Assembly (NCBI GenBank): GCA_017547315.1
Contig: JAFYQA010000172.1
Span: forward strand, 1 to 11,069
Source: Roseburia sp.
Lineage (GTDB): Bacteria > Bacillota_A > Clostridia > Lachnospirales > Lachnospiraceae
Length of the DNA stretch: 11,069 nucleotides
Direction of reading: 5' to 3'
Positions 1 to 6,684 of this stretch are shown piece after piece; the stretch's first letter is position 1, and each line of letters begins with the position of its first letter. Under the pieces are notes generated by a model that worked only from the letters and a program-made list of their open reading frames with translations, searched no databases and had not been told where the DNA came from. A program made the position numbers and the translations under genes.

Positions 1-1160
1 TCAATTTCAGTAACAGCAGATACCATAAGGAAACCTACATAAATAAGCGCTGGTGCTGTTGCAAAACCAGGAATCGTTGTGAATACCGGTGCAAGGAAAA
101 TAGAAAGTAAGAACAAGAAACCAGTTACTACAGACGCAAGACCTGTTCTCGCACCTTCTACTACACCTGCTGAACTTTCAACGAATGTTGTAGTAGTAGA
201 TGTACCAAGTACCGCACCTGCTGATGTAGCAATCGCATCTGCTAAAAGCGCTTCTTTTACCTTTGGAAGTTTTCCGTTTTCATCTAACATATCTGCTTTA
301 TTTGCTACACCGATTAATGTTCCCAATGTATCAAACATATCTACAAATAAGAATGCACAAATAATTACGATAAAGTCTGTAATACGTACAGCACCGAAAT
401 CTACGTTAAAGCACTGACCAAATGTCTGACCGATTGCACCTAAATTAAAGTCAGCCCATGATGGGAATAATGAATAGAAACCTGCTTCTACGTCTACTAC
501 GTAAATGCCTGCTGCTTCACAAATCATTCCTAATCCCCATGTTGCCAAAATACCAATTAATATGGCACCTTTTACTCTCTTTACATTTAAGATTACGATA
601 ACAAATAAACCAATCAACGCAAGTACTGCACTGATACCAATTGTGTTAAAATTCTCTCTGAAATTAACTACTGTAACAAGTGTAGCATCACTGTTTACTA
701 CTAAATGACCATTCTGAAAACCGATGAACGCTACAAATAAGCCAAGTCCTACCGATACACCTTTTTTCAATGTCAATGGAATCGCATTAAAGATTGCTTC
801 ACGTACATTTGTCAATGATAATACGATGAAAATCAAACCTTCTGCAAAAACTGCTAACAATGCAACCTGCCATGAATAGCCCATCTGACCACACACCGTG
901 TATGCAAAGTAAGCGTTAAGTCCAAGACCCGGTGCAAGTGCAAATGGATAATTTGCAAGTAAAGCCATCGCCATTGTTCCGATGAAAGAAGCAATTGCAG
1001 TTGCCATAAGAATTGCATTTTTATCCATACCAGATGCAGATAAAATGCTTGGGTTTACCGCTAAGATATAAGCCATAGTCATGAATGTTGTAATACCACC
1101 GATGACTTCTGTCTTAACGTTTGTTTTGTGTTCTTTTAATTTGAACATTTTTTCTAACAT
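1..1160 (-). CDS. NCS2-family (AzgA-type) purine permease, partial: 3' end off the left edge
   Basis: Reading the minus strand from ATG at 1160 gives 386 open codons that run off the window, so the C-terminus is missing. The N-terminus (FKLKEHKTNVKTEVIGGITT, then FMTMAYILAVNP) and ANYPFALAPGLGLNAYFAYT are hallmarks of the AzgA/PbuG branch of the nucleobase-cation symporter-2 family. These are multi-pass inner-membrane proteins that import guanine, hypoxanthine or adenine by proton symport. Further family signatures are FVDMFDTLGTLIGVA and the Thr/Ser-rich segment GTSTTTTFVESSAGVVEGAR. The start at 1160 is favoured over Met5 because AAGGAG (1173-1168) lies 7 nt upstream. No purine riboswitch precedes the gene, although purine permeases of Firmicutes are often controlled that way. 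Family assignment is firm; the exact base transported cannot be told. Confidence 0.93.
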   Translation of the reverse strand, partial: MLEKMFKLKEHKTNVKTEVIGGITTFMTMAYILAVNPSILSASGMDKNAILMATAIASFIGTMAMALLANYPFALAPGLGLNAYFAYTVCGQMGYSWQVALLAVFAEGLIFIVLSLTNVREAIFNAIPLTLKKGVSVGLGLFVAFIGFQNGHLVVNSDATLVTVVNFRENFNTIGISAVLALIGLFVIVILNVKRVKGAILIGILATWGLGMICEAAGIYVVDVEAGFYSLFPSWADFNLGAIGQTFGQCFNVDFGAVRITDFIVIICAFLFVDMFDTLGTLIGVANKADMLDENGKLPKVKEALLADAIATSAGAVLGTSTTTTFVESSAGVVEGARTGLASVVTGFLFLLSIFLAPVFTTIPGFATAPALIYVGFLMVSAVTEI

Positions 1161-1203
1161 ATTCTCTCTCCTTATCACATTTATTAGTTCTATTAATAAA
1201 ACG

Positions 1204-1237
1204 AGCTGTAATTACTAGTTTTCTAATAATTACAGCT
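1204..1237 (-). terminator. Rho-independent terminator after the ABC importer operon
   Basis: AGCTGTAATTA (1204-1214) and TAATTACAGCT (1227-1237) form a perfect 11-bp inverted repeat. On the minus strand the stem continues through a U-G pair and three more pairs to an AAAA tetraloop, giving about 15 bp. It is followed by CGTTTTATT. It lies 37 nt past the ATPase stop codon, so it probably ends the ABC operon before the purine permease gene. The stem is AU-rich and the U-tract short, so termination may be incomplete. Confidence 0.7.
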
Positions 1238-1239
1238 AC

Positions 1240-1268
1240 ATTATGCCTTAAAACTATTTTAAACGCAA
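1240..1268 (-). promoter_or_regulatory. Candidate promoter for the NCS2 permease, overlapping the upstream terminator
   Basis: On the minus strand TTGCGT (1268-1263) is separated by exactly 17 nt from CATAAT (1245-1240), which matches the -10 consensus at five of six bases. The -35 match is weak. Transcription would start near 1233, inside the first arm of the terminator hairpin. A transcript from here would lack the base of the stem, while read-through from the ABC genes would carry the full stem. Supported by motif and spacing only. Confidence 0.4.
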
Positions 1269-1273
1269 TCTTT

Positions 1274-2011
1274 TTATTTAATACACGATAAAAAATTTTG
1301 CAATCTTTCACTCTTAGGATTATCAAATACTTCTTCTGGTGTACCTTCCTCTTTGATAATCTGCTCATCAAAGAACATTACACGGTTTGCCACTTCTCTG
1401 GCAAAGCCCATCTCGTGTGTTACTACCACCATTGTCATGCCATCTTTCGCCAAATCCTTCATTAACGATAATACTTCACCAACCATCTCAGGATCTAACG
1501 CAGAAGTCGGTTCATCGAACAATAAAATCTCTGGATTCATCGCTAACGCACGCACAATCGCAATACGCTGTTTCTGACCACCTGATAAAGTATCCGGATA
1601 AGCCTTCGCTTTGTCCACAAGTCCTACTCGCTCTAATAACTCCATTGCTTTTTTCTCAGCTTCTTCCTGACTCATCTGTCCTGTTTTAATAGGAGCCAAT
1701 GTAATATTATCCAGAATTGTCAAGTTCGGGAACAAATTAAAATGCTGGAATACCATACCGACTTTCTGTCGGATTTTATTAATATCTACTTTTTTATCCG
1801 TGATATCTACATCATGTACATAAATCGCGCCTTCAGTCGGCTGTTCTAATAAATTCAAAGTTCTGATAAAGGTAGATTTACCGCAACCGGATGGTCCGAT
1901 AATCGCAATAATATCACCTTTATGAATCTCTGTGTTAATACCCTTTAAGACAACGTCCTTTCCGAAAGACTTTGTCATATTCTCTACTTTAATAATACAT
2001 TCCTTAGTCAT
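1274..2011 (-). CDS. Polar amino acid ABC transporter ATP-binding protein (GlnQ/ArtP type)
   Basis: This is the ATPase of an amino acid importer, acting at the cytoplasmic face of the permease. With the start at 2011 it has 245 residues, the usual length for the PAAT family. It carries Walker [10 protein letters not shown] (39-47), Q-loop Q89 in VFQHFNLFP, the signature LSGGQ (142-146), Walker B ending D166-E167, the D-loop SALD and switch His199. Two starts are possible. ATG at 2011 overlaps the permease stop by 8 bp (ATGACTAA), which suits translational coupling and gives the typical N-terminus [20 protein letters not shown] at 2026 adds five residues. Neither has a strong ribosome site. 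The only adjacent partner is the fused binder/permease gene. Substrate is not readable from the ATPase; glutamine, arginine and cystine systems all use this type. Confidence 0.95.
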   Translation of the reverse strand: MTKECIIKVENMTKSFGKDVVLKGINTEIHKGDIIAIIGPSGCGKSTFIRTLNLLEQPTEGAIYVHDVDITDKKVDINKIRQKVGMVFQHFNLFPNLTILDNITLAPIKTGQMSQEEAEKKAMELLERVGLVDKAKAYPDTLSGGQKQRIAIVRALAMNPEILLFDEPTSALDPEMVGEVLSLMKDLAKDGMTMVVVTHEMGFAREVANRVMFFDEQIIKEEGTPEEVFDNPKSERLQNFLSCIK

Positions 2012-3518
2012 ATACGTGTCTCTCATTCTTCTTCAAATTTTTCTCAAGCTTCTGTACCCCTGCGGATAAGAACATAACGATAACCAGGTACACAACAGCC
2101 ACCGTAATAAGTGGTAAGAATGCCTGATAAGTATTGCTTCGGATAATATTTCCTCCCATCGTTAAATCCTGCAAACCAATGTAACCGGAAATAGCAGTCT
2201 CTTTAATCAAAACGATAAACTCGTTTGCCAATGCCGGTAATGTATTCTTGAGTGTCTGAGGCAAAATAATATAACGCATCGTCTGTCCATGCGTAAGTCC
2301 AAGGCTTCGTGCACCTTCAAACTGTCCCTGGTCTAAAGACATAATACCGCCTCGCAAAATCTCAGCTACATATGCACCAGAGTTAATACCGAATGCCAAT
2401 GCTGCAACTGCAACCTTACTGATATTAGTCGATGCAAAAATTACATAATAGATAATCAACAACTGAATCATCGCCGGTGTACCACGGATAATCGTTAAGT
2501 ACACATGACATAATGCATTCAAAAGCTTCATATTACCTGTTTTATCATGTGTTGCACGTACAATCGCTACTAAGAAACCGATTACCACACCGATAAATAC
2601 AGCAATCAGCGAAATTAAAATCGTATTTATCAAACCTTGTACCAAATACTGGTAACGATTATCTTCAATAAAGCACTGATAAAAACTGTCTTTGATAGAT
2701 GCAATTGCACTGCTTTCACCATTTCTTACGATAATAACCTGTTTTGAAGTGGTGTATGGGTCTGAAAAATTAATATTTTTCAAACGATCTTCGGTAATGG
2801 TCATACCTGCTACACCAATATCTGCCTTACCACCTTGTACTGCAGTGATAATCGAATCAAACTCCATGTCCTCAATCACGAGTTTTTTGTTCAATTTATC
2901 TGCAACTGCTCGTGCCATTTCTGCATCAATACCTACAATACTATTATCTGCATAGTATTCGTATGGTGGGAATGCTGCATTCGTCGCCATTACAAGTTCG
3001 CCGTTAGCATAATCTAAACCTTCCGGGCTGGTATATGCAAGCCCTTCTACCTCACCATCAGAGATATAATGATTAATAATCATATCTAGCGTGCCATCTG
3101 CCATTAATTCAGCCAATGCCTTGTTTATATCTTCTTCTAAGCTATCATTACCTTTTGCGATTACAATTGCATATTCTTCCAAAGTAAACTCTTCTTCCAA
3201 AATGCTCAAATCGCTATTACGTTTCACATATTCTTTTGCTGGCTGCTCGTCAATGATCACACAGTCGATTTTGCCGTTTTTCAAAGAGGAGATTGCATCA
3301 TTACCTTTGCTGTAACGTTCGATTATTGTTCCAGCCTCATCTCCCTCGTAATCGCTGGCATAGATATCACCTGTTGTACCAATCTGAACACCAATTTTCT
3401 TGCCTTCCAAGTCATCCACACTATGTACATCCGATGCTCCGGCATTCGAGCCGCATCCTGATATCGTCAGTACCAAAAGTGCGATGAATAGTCCTAATTT
3501 TTTCTTCATCTTCTTCAT
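2004..3518 (-). CDS. Fused lipoprotein substrate-binding protein/permease of an amino acid ABC importer, with permuted binding domain
   Basis: The 504-residue protein starts with a lipoprotein signal peptide with lipobox ISGC (Cys22). Residues 31-152 match the second half of a family-3 solute-binding protein: [18 protein letters not shown], then [12 protein letters not shown], then a C-terminal helix ending INHYI. Residues 172-268 match the first half: [47 protein letters not shown], and Arg245 in [15 protein letters not shown]. The halves are therefore in reverse order. From about residue 290 comes a HisM/GlnP-type permease with about five membrane segments, the RGTPAMIQ segment, and an EAA loop ([20 protein letters not shown]) that contacts the ATPase. 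GlnP of Lactococcus also fuses binding domains to the permease, but with intact tandem domains. One fused subunit implies a homodimeric channel with two binders. The start may be 3518 or the in-frame ATG at 3509, which has AAAGAG 9 nt upstream. Substrate: a polar amino acid, identity unknown. Confidence 0.93.
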   Translation of the reverse strand: MKKMKKKLGLFIALLVLTISGCGSNAGASDVHSVDDLEGKKIGVQIGTTGDIYASDYEGDEAGTIIERYSKGNDAISSLKNGKIDCVIIDEQPAKEYVKRNSDLSILEEEFTLEEYAIVIAKGNDSLEEDINKALAELMADGTLDMIINHYISDGEVEGLAYTSPEGLDYANGELVMATNAAFPPYEYYADNSIVGIDAEMARAVADKLNKKLVIEDMEFDSIITAVQGGKADIGVAGMTITEDRLKNINFSDPYTTSKQVIIVRNGESSAIASIKDSFYQCFIEDNRYQYLVQGLINTILISLIAVFIGVVIGFLVAIVRATHDKTGNMKLLNALCHVYLTIIRGTPAMIQLLIIYYVIFASTNISKVAVAALAFGINSGAYVAEILRGGIMSLDQGQFEGARSLGLTHGQTMRYIILPQTLKNTLPALANEFIVLIKETAISGYIGLQDLTMGGNIIRSNTYQAFLPLITVAVVYLVIVMFLSAGVQKLEKNLKKNERHVYD

Positions 3519-3588
3519 CTCTTTCTAATTATGCTTATCTACAAATTTTATCATTAAGTTCTCAAAATCCTAATGACAAACCTCACCT

Positions 3589-3617
3589 ATTTTAACACCA
3601 TTATTCCCAAACGTCTA
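3589..3617 (-). promoter_or_regulatory. Probable promoter of the ABC importer operon
   Basis: On the minus strand TAGACG (3617-3612), a 17-nt spacer and TAAAAT (3594-3589) fit a sigma-A type promoter. Transcription would begin near 3582, leaving a leader of about 64 nt. The leader contains a short inverted repeat, TCATTA (3551-3556) with TAATGA (3571-3576), too weak to call a riboswitch or attenuator. Confidence 0.5.
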
Positions 3618-3622
3618 TATAA

Positions 3623-3661
3623 AATTTATTTTTATTCATATTTTCCTTATTTTTATTCACC
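3623..3661 (-). promoter_or_regulatory. Two tandem ARG-box-like operators (predicted ArgR/AhrC sites)
   Basis: The 13-mer TGAATAAAAATAA occurs twice on the minus strand, at 3659-3647 and 3638-3626, exactly 21 bp apart. Extended to 18 bp, the boxes are GGTGAATAAAAATAAGGA (3661-3644) and TATGAATAAAAATAAATT (3640-3623) with a 3-bp gap. The left part matches the known arginine-repressor ARG box (TGAAT, four A/T, AT), and paired boxes with a 3-bp gap are the classical operator layout. The right half-sites (normally ATTCA) are poorly kept. The pair lies between the two divergent promoters and could serve either. The local AT richness raises the chance of coincidence. Confidence 0.42.
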
Positions 3662-3671
3662 CTGTTTTATC

Positions 3672-3700
3672 TTGCTATGAAAATTATAGAAGAGTATACT
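3672..3700 (+). promoter_or_regulatory. Probable promoter of the MATE gene
   Basis: TTGCTA (3672-3677), a 17-nt spacer and TATACT (3695-3700) make a good sigma-A type promoter on the plus strand. The predicted start near 3707 leaves a short leader of about 28 nt holding only the ribosome binding site. Confidence 0.6.
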
Positions 3701-3720
3701 ATACATAAATTATTCATGAT

Positions 3721-3726
3721 AGGAAG
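3721..3726 (+). promoter_or_regulatory. Ribosome binding site that fixes the MATE start
   Basis: AGGAAG lies 8 nt before ATG at 3735. An in-frame GTG at 3726 overlaps this site and cannot use it, so ATG 3735 is the start. Confidence 0.75.
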
Positions 3727-3734
3727 TGACAATT

Positions 3735-5105
3735 ATGGGACAACCTGCATCAAATTCTATTTTATCCTATGACAAATCCATTATTAAAAATGTTATCAAC
3801 ATGGCATGGCCTGCCATTATAGAATCTTTTTTTGTCGCCTTTGTCGGCCTTGTAGATTCTTACATGGTAAGTACACTCGGTTCACATGCGGTAGCTGCCG
3901 TAGGACTGACTACGCAGCCTAAGTTTCTTGGTCTGTCACTGTTTTTTGCCTTAAATGTTTCCGTGTCAGCACTCGTAGCCAGACGCCGCGGCGAACAACG
4001 TCAAGACCTTGCCAATCGTATTCTGTATACGGCACTTATCTGTGTATTTGTAGCCGCTATCCTTTTTAGTGTTGGCCTGGTCTATGCTGCCGATGCTATT
4101 ATCCAGTTCTGCGGTTCTACCCCGGAAACACACGATTTGGCAGTTAGCTATTTTCAGATTATTATGGGCGGTATGATTTTTAACTGTATTCAGATGTGTA
4201 TCAACTCTGCTCAGCGAGGTGCCGGTAATACGAAAATTACTATGCGTACCAATGTAACTTCTAATATTGTGAATGTCATCGGTAATTATTTGTTAATCGG
4301 TGGGCACTTTGGTTTTCCGGCTCTTGGTATCCGCGGTGCAGCCATTGCTACTGTTTTCGGAACAGTGGTTGCCAGCATTATGAGTGTCATTTCGGTTATG
4401 AAACCTTCCGGTTTTATTAGCATTCCATATATTATTAAGAATAAAATCCGACCAGCATTTGTTACGTTTAAAAGTATTGTCAAAATTGGTTACAGTGTAT
4501 TTTTTGAACAGATGCTGATGCGTATCGGTTTCATGGCAACCGCAATTATGGCTGCAAATCAAGGAAATGATGCCATGGCCGCTCATCAGGTCGGCATGAA
4601 CCTCATGGGTCTTACGTTCTCATTTGGCGACGGTTTACAATCCACCGCTGTGGCACTCATCGGTCGAAGTTTAGGTGCTAATGACCCGGATCTTGCCAAA
4701 GAATATGGTCGCACCTGTAAAATGATAGGTGGCATCATCGCAGTGGTTCTGACACTTGTCTATTTCTTTGGAGCCAGACCACTTTGCAGTCTCTTCTTTA
4801 CAGAAGAACATATCGTAGAAATCGGTGTCAGTATTTTACATGTAATTATTTTTGTTGTCCTCTTCCAGATTTCCCAAGTTATTTATATGGGATGTCTGCG
4901 CGGTGCTGGTGATACCCTTTATACCGCAATTGCTTCGATGATAAGTGTTACCTTTGTTCGTACTTTTGTATCTTACTTCTGTGGCTATGTGCTCAATTGG
5001 GGCATTGCCGGAATCTGGTTAGGCGTCCTAGGCGACCAGATTTCACGATACATTTTTGCATCCATCCGTTTCAAAGCCAGCAAGTGGGTACAGATTAAAA
5101 TCTAA
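3735..5105 (+). CDS. MATE-family multidrug/metabolite efflux transporter
   Basis: The 456-residue protein is highly hydrophobic with about 12 membrane segments, the normal size for the multidrug and toxic compound extrusion family. These cytoplasmic-membrane antiporters export cationic drugs or metabolites in exchange for sodium or protons. The two halves show the expected internal repeat: AWPAIIESFFVAFVGLVDSY near the N-terminus against KIGYSVFFEQMLMRIGFMAT in the second half, and AQRGAGNTK against CLRGAGDT. GIRGAAIATVFGT and GIAGIWLGVLGDQ are also family-like. It has its own promoter and runs divergently from the ABC importer, with paired ARG-box-like sites between them. It ends at a strong terminator and stands alone as a transcription unit. 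Substrate and coupling ion cannot be assigned. Confidence 0.93.
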   Translation: MGQPASNSILSYDKSIIKNVINMAWPAIIESFFVAFVGLVDSYMVSTLGSHAVAAVGLTTQPKFLGLSLFFALNVSVSALVARRRGEQRQDLANRILYTALICVFVAAILFSVGLVYAADAIIQFCGSTPETHDLAVSYFQIIMGGMIFNCIQMCINSAQRGAGNTKITMRTNVTSNIVNVIGNYLLIGGHFGFPALGIRGAAIATVFGTVVASIMSVISVMKPSGFISIPYIIKNKIRPAFVTFKSIVKIGYSVFFEQMLMRIGFMATAIMAANQGNDAMAAHQVGMNLMGLTFSFGDGLQSTAVALIGRSLGANDPDLAKEYGRTCKMIGGIIAVVLTLVYFFGARPLCSLFFTEEHIVEIGVSILHVIIFVVLFQISQVIYMGCLRGAGDTLYTAIASMISVTFVRTFVSYFCGYVLNWGIAGIWLGVLGDQISRYIFASIRFKASKWVQIKI

Positions 5106-5125
5106 TATTTGTGCTGAAATTAAAT

Positions 5126-5197
5126 AAAAAGAAGGTTGCAGTAAAATCAGTAGATAAACTTTTGTTTAGCAACAGATTTTACTGCAACCTTCTTTTT
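5126..5197. terminator. Long bidirectional terminator with 23-bp perfect stem
   Basis: The arms at 5126-5148 and 5175-5197 are exact reverse complements over 23 bp, starting AAAAAGAAGGTTGC and ending GCAACCTTCTTTTT. The 26-nt loop holds a small second hairpin, TAAAC-TTTT-GTTTA (5155-5168). Both strands end in a T-run, so it can terminate the MATE gene (plus) and the operon ending at 5233 (minus), which converge here. Confidence 0.9.
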
Positions 5198-5232
5198 CTC
5201 AATTACTTCTAAATATAATATCTTAAAATCTC

Positions 5233-6672
5233 TTAATCGTAACGATTCAAGCCTAACGCCACGTTGATACGCTCTAATAAGTAAGTTGGACGGAATGGCT
5301 TTACAATATAGTCATTAGCACCGACTTCCCTACATTGATGCACTGTCTCTCTGTCCGATAAAGCTGTCAAAAATAGAATCGGTACGTCTTTTCCATACAA
5401 CTCACGGATTATTTTTACGGTTTCAATACCACTTACATCCGGCAATAGTACATCCATTAGAATCAGTGCCGGAATACCATTCTTCTGTATGTAATGCAAA
5501 GCATCTTTGCTATTCTTGGCCATAATGACTCTGAACTGTTTCTCACAGATACTTCTTACCATCTGCAACGTCAGAACCGTATCATCTACCGTTAATATAA
5601 TCGGACGTTTATCGTCCTTGTCATCACCAATTGCCGCAACCTCATTACTAAAGTCCGTTTCAACCGAACTGGTAGGATTAATCGTAACAGCCAAGTTCTT
5701 TTTCTCATCGCCAAGGTCTAACACCTCTCCTGTTCGCAGACGTACCTTTGGACGGATTGGATTTTTTGTATTCTCACATACGATAGCATCTCTACCATCT
5801 GACAGTTTTACTACAACACCCTTTGGATATACTGGAACCCATTTCAAAAAGGCCTTTACTACCTTTTCATCAAAAAGAATATGACATCCGCCCATCAGAT
5901 ACTCGATTGACTCCGATGGCGTATATGGATCTTTGTAGGCACGTTTTGAAGTTAATGCATCGTACACATCTGCAACATGAATAATTTTTGCATAAAGCGG
6001 AATCTCATTCTTACGAAGTCCTCTTGGGTAGCCACTTCCGTCATCGTTCTCGTGATGACATAAAATGGCTTCTTTTGCTTCTATCGAAATATTCCAACGA
6101 TTGGTTAATAGTTCTAACGACAACTGCGGATGCATCTTAATCAAACGAAACTCATCCTTTGTAAGACGTCCCGGCTTATTAATGATATCAGCATCGATCA
6201 TTAATTTTCCCATGTCATGAAACATCGCCGCTACACATACATCATTAAGCTCGTCCTGATGCAATCCCATACCCATACCAATAATGGTAGAGAGCACCGC
6301 TACGTTTACCGAATGACGATACGTATAATCATCAAATGTTCTAAGGTCAACCATGTCTAACGAAATCGTATCGCTATGCAGAATCTGCCCTACAATATCT
6401 TTCGCCACTTGTAATGTTGCATCGATATTCTTTTTACGCAACGCTTCTACACCGCGGTTTCTAAGTTCCGGACTAATCGATTCTTTTACTTCGATACCTT
6501 CCGAAAACTCATCCTCGATGTAGAATCCTAAATAACCACGTATTTTCAATTTCTGAATATATTCATCAGATAACGGACGTCCTTTTGCCACTAAAATACG
6601 GCTAAAAGAATCGTATACTGGCTTACCCAGAAGCATTCCTGCTTGGGCTTCATCAATGCTTATATATCTCAT
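5233..6672 (-). CDS. HD-GYP phosphodiesterase with C-terminal response-regulator receiver domain
   Basis: The 479-residue protein has three parts. Residues 1-60 resemble the short N-terminal domain often found before HD-GYP (IDEAQAGMLLGKPVYDSFSRIL). Residues about 110-285 are an HD-GYP domain: His120 in YRHSVNV, His152-Asp153 in FHDMGK, His181, His206-His207, GYP at 214-216, and Asp235 in HVADVYDAL. HD-GYP enzymes hydrolyse cyclic di-GMP, and all expected metal ligands are present. Residues 357-479 are a CheY-like receiver with Asp363-Asp364, phospho-acceptor Asp407, Thr436 and Lys458. The receiver is at the C-terminus, whereas RpfG-type proteins have it first. No histidine kinase is nearby. 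Translation starts 12 nt after the phosphoglycerol transferase gene, behind GAGGAA, so it is the last gene of that operon. Activity is predicted, not shown. Confidence 0.94.
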   Translation of the reverse strand: MRYISIDEAQAGMLLGKPVYDSFSRILVAKGRPLSDEYIQKLKIRGYLGFYIEDEFSEGIEVKESISPELRNRGVEALRKKNIDATLQVAKDIVGQILHSDTISLDMVDLRTFDDYTYRHSVNVAVLSTIIGMGMGLHQDELNDVCVAAMFHDMGKLMIDADIINKPGRLTKDEFRLIKMHPQLSLELLTNRWNISIEAKEAILCHHENDDGSGYPRGLRKNEIPLYAKIIHVADVYDALTSKRAYKDPYTPSESIEYLMGGCHILFDEKVVKAFLKWVPVYPKGVVVKLSDGRDAIVCENTKNPIRPKVRLRTGEVLDLGDEKKNLAVTINPTSSVETDFSNEVAAIGDDKDDKRPIILTVDDTVLTLQMVRSICEKQFRVIMAKNSKDALHYIQKNGIPALILMDVLLPDVSGIETVKIIRELYGKDVPILFLTALSDRETVHQCREVGANDYIVKPFRPTYLLERINVALGLNRYD

Positions 6673-6684
6673 AACTTCCTCTTT

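Noticed and set aside
79..708. Plus-strand open frames across the left end (112 and 67 codons).
   Set aside because: They are antisense to the NCS2 permease, whose minus-strand frame reads clear family motifs through the whole stretch.
1161..1273. Possible purine riboswitch before the purine permease.
   Set aside because: The gap has no match to the conserved purine-riboswitch core or its three-stem layout; it holds only the hairpin and a candidate promoter.
3541..3590. T-box or other long leader riboswitch before the ABC importer.
   Set aside because: The predicted leader is only about 64 nt and has one weak 6-bp repeat, with no T-box or lysine-riboswitch features.
3726..3734. GTG at 3726 as MATE start.
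   Set aside because: It coincides with the Shine-Dalgarno AGGAAG; ATG at 3735 is correctly spaced from it.
4286..4586. Two minus-strand open frames inside the MATE gene.
   Set aside because: They lie wholly inside a well-supported gene, have no ribosome sites of note and show no recognisable protein features.
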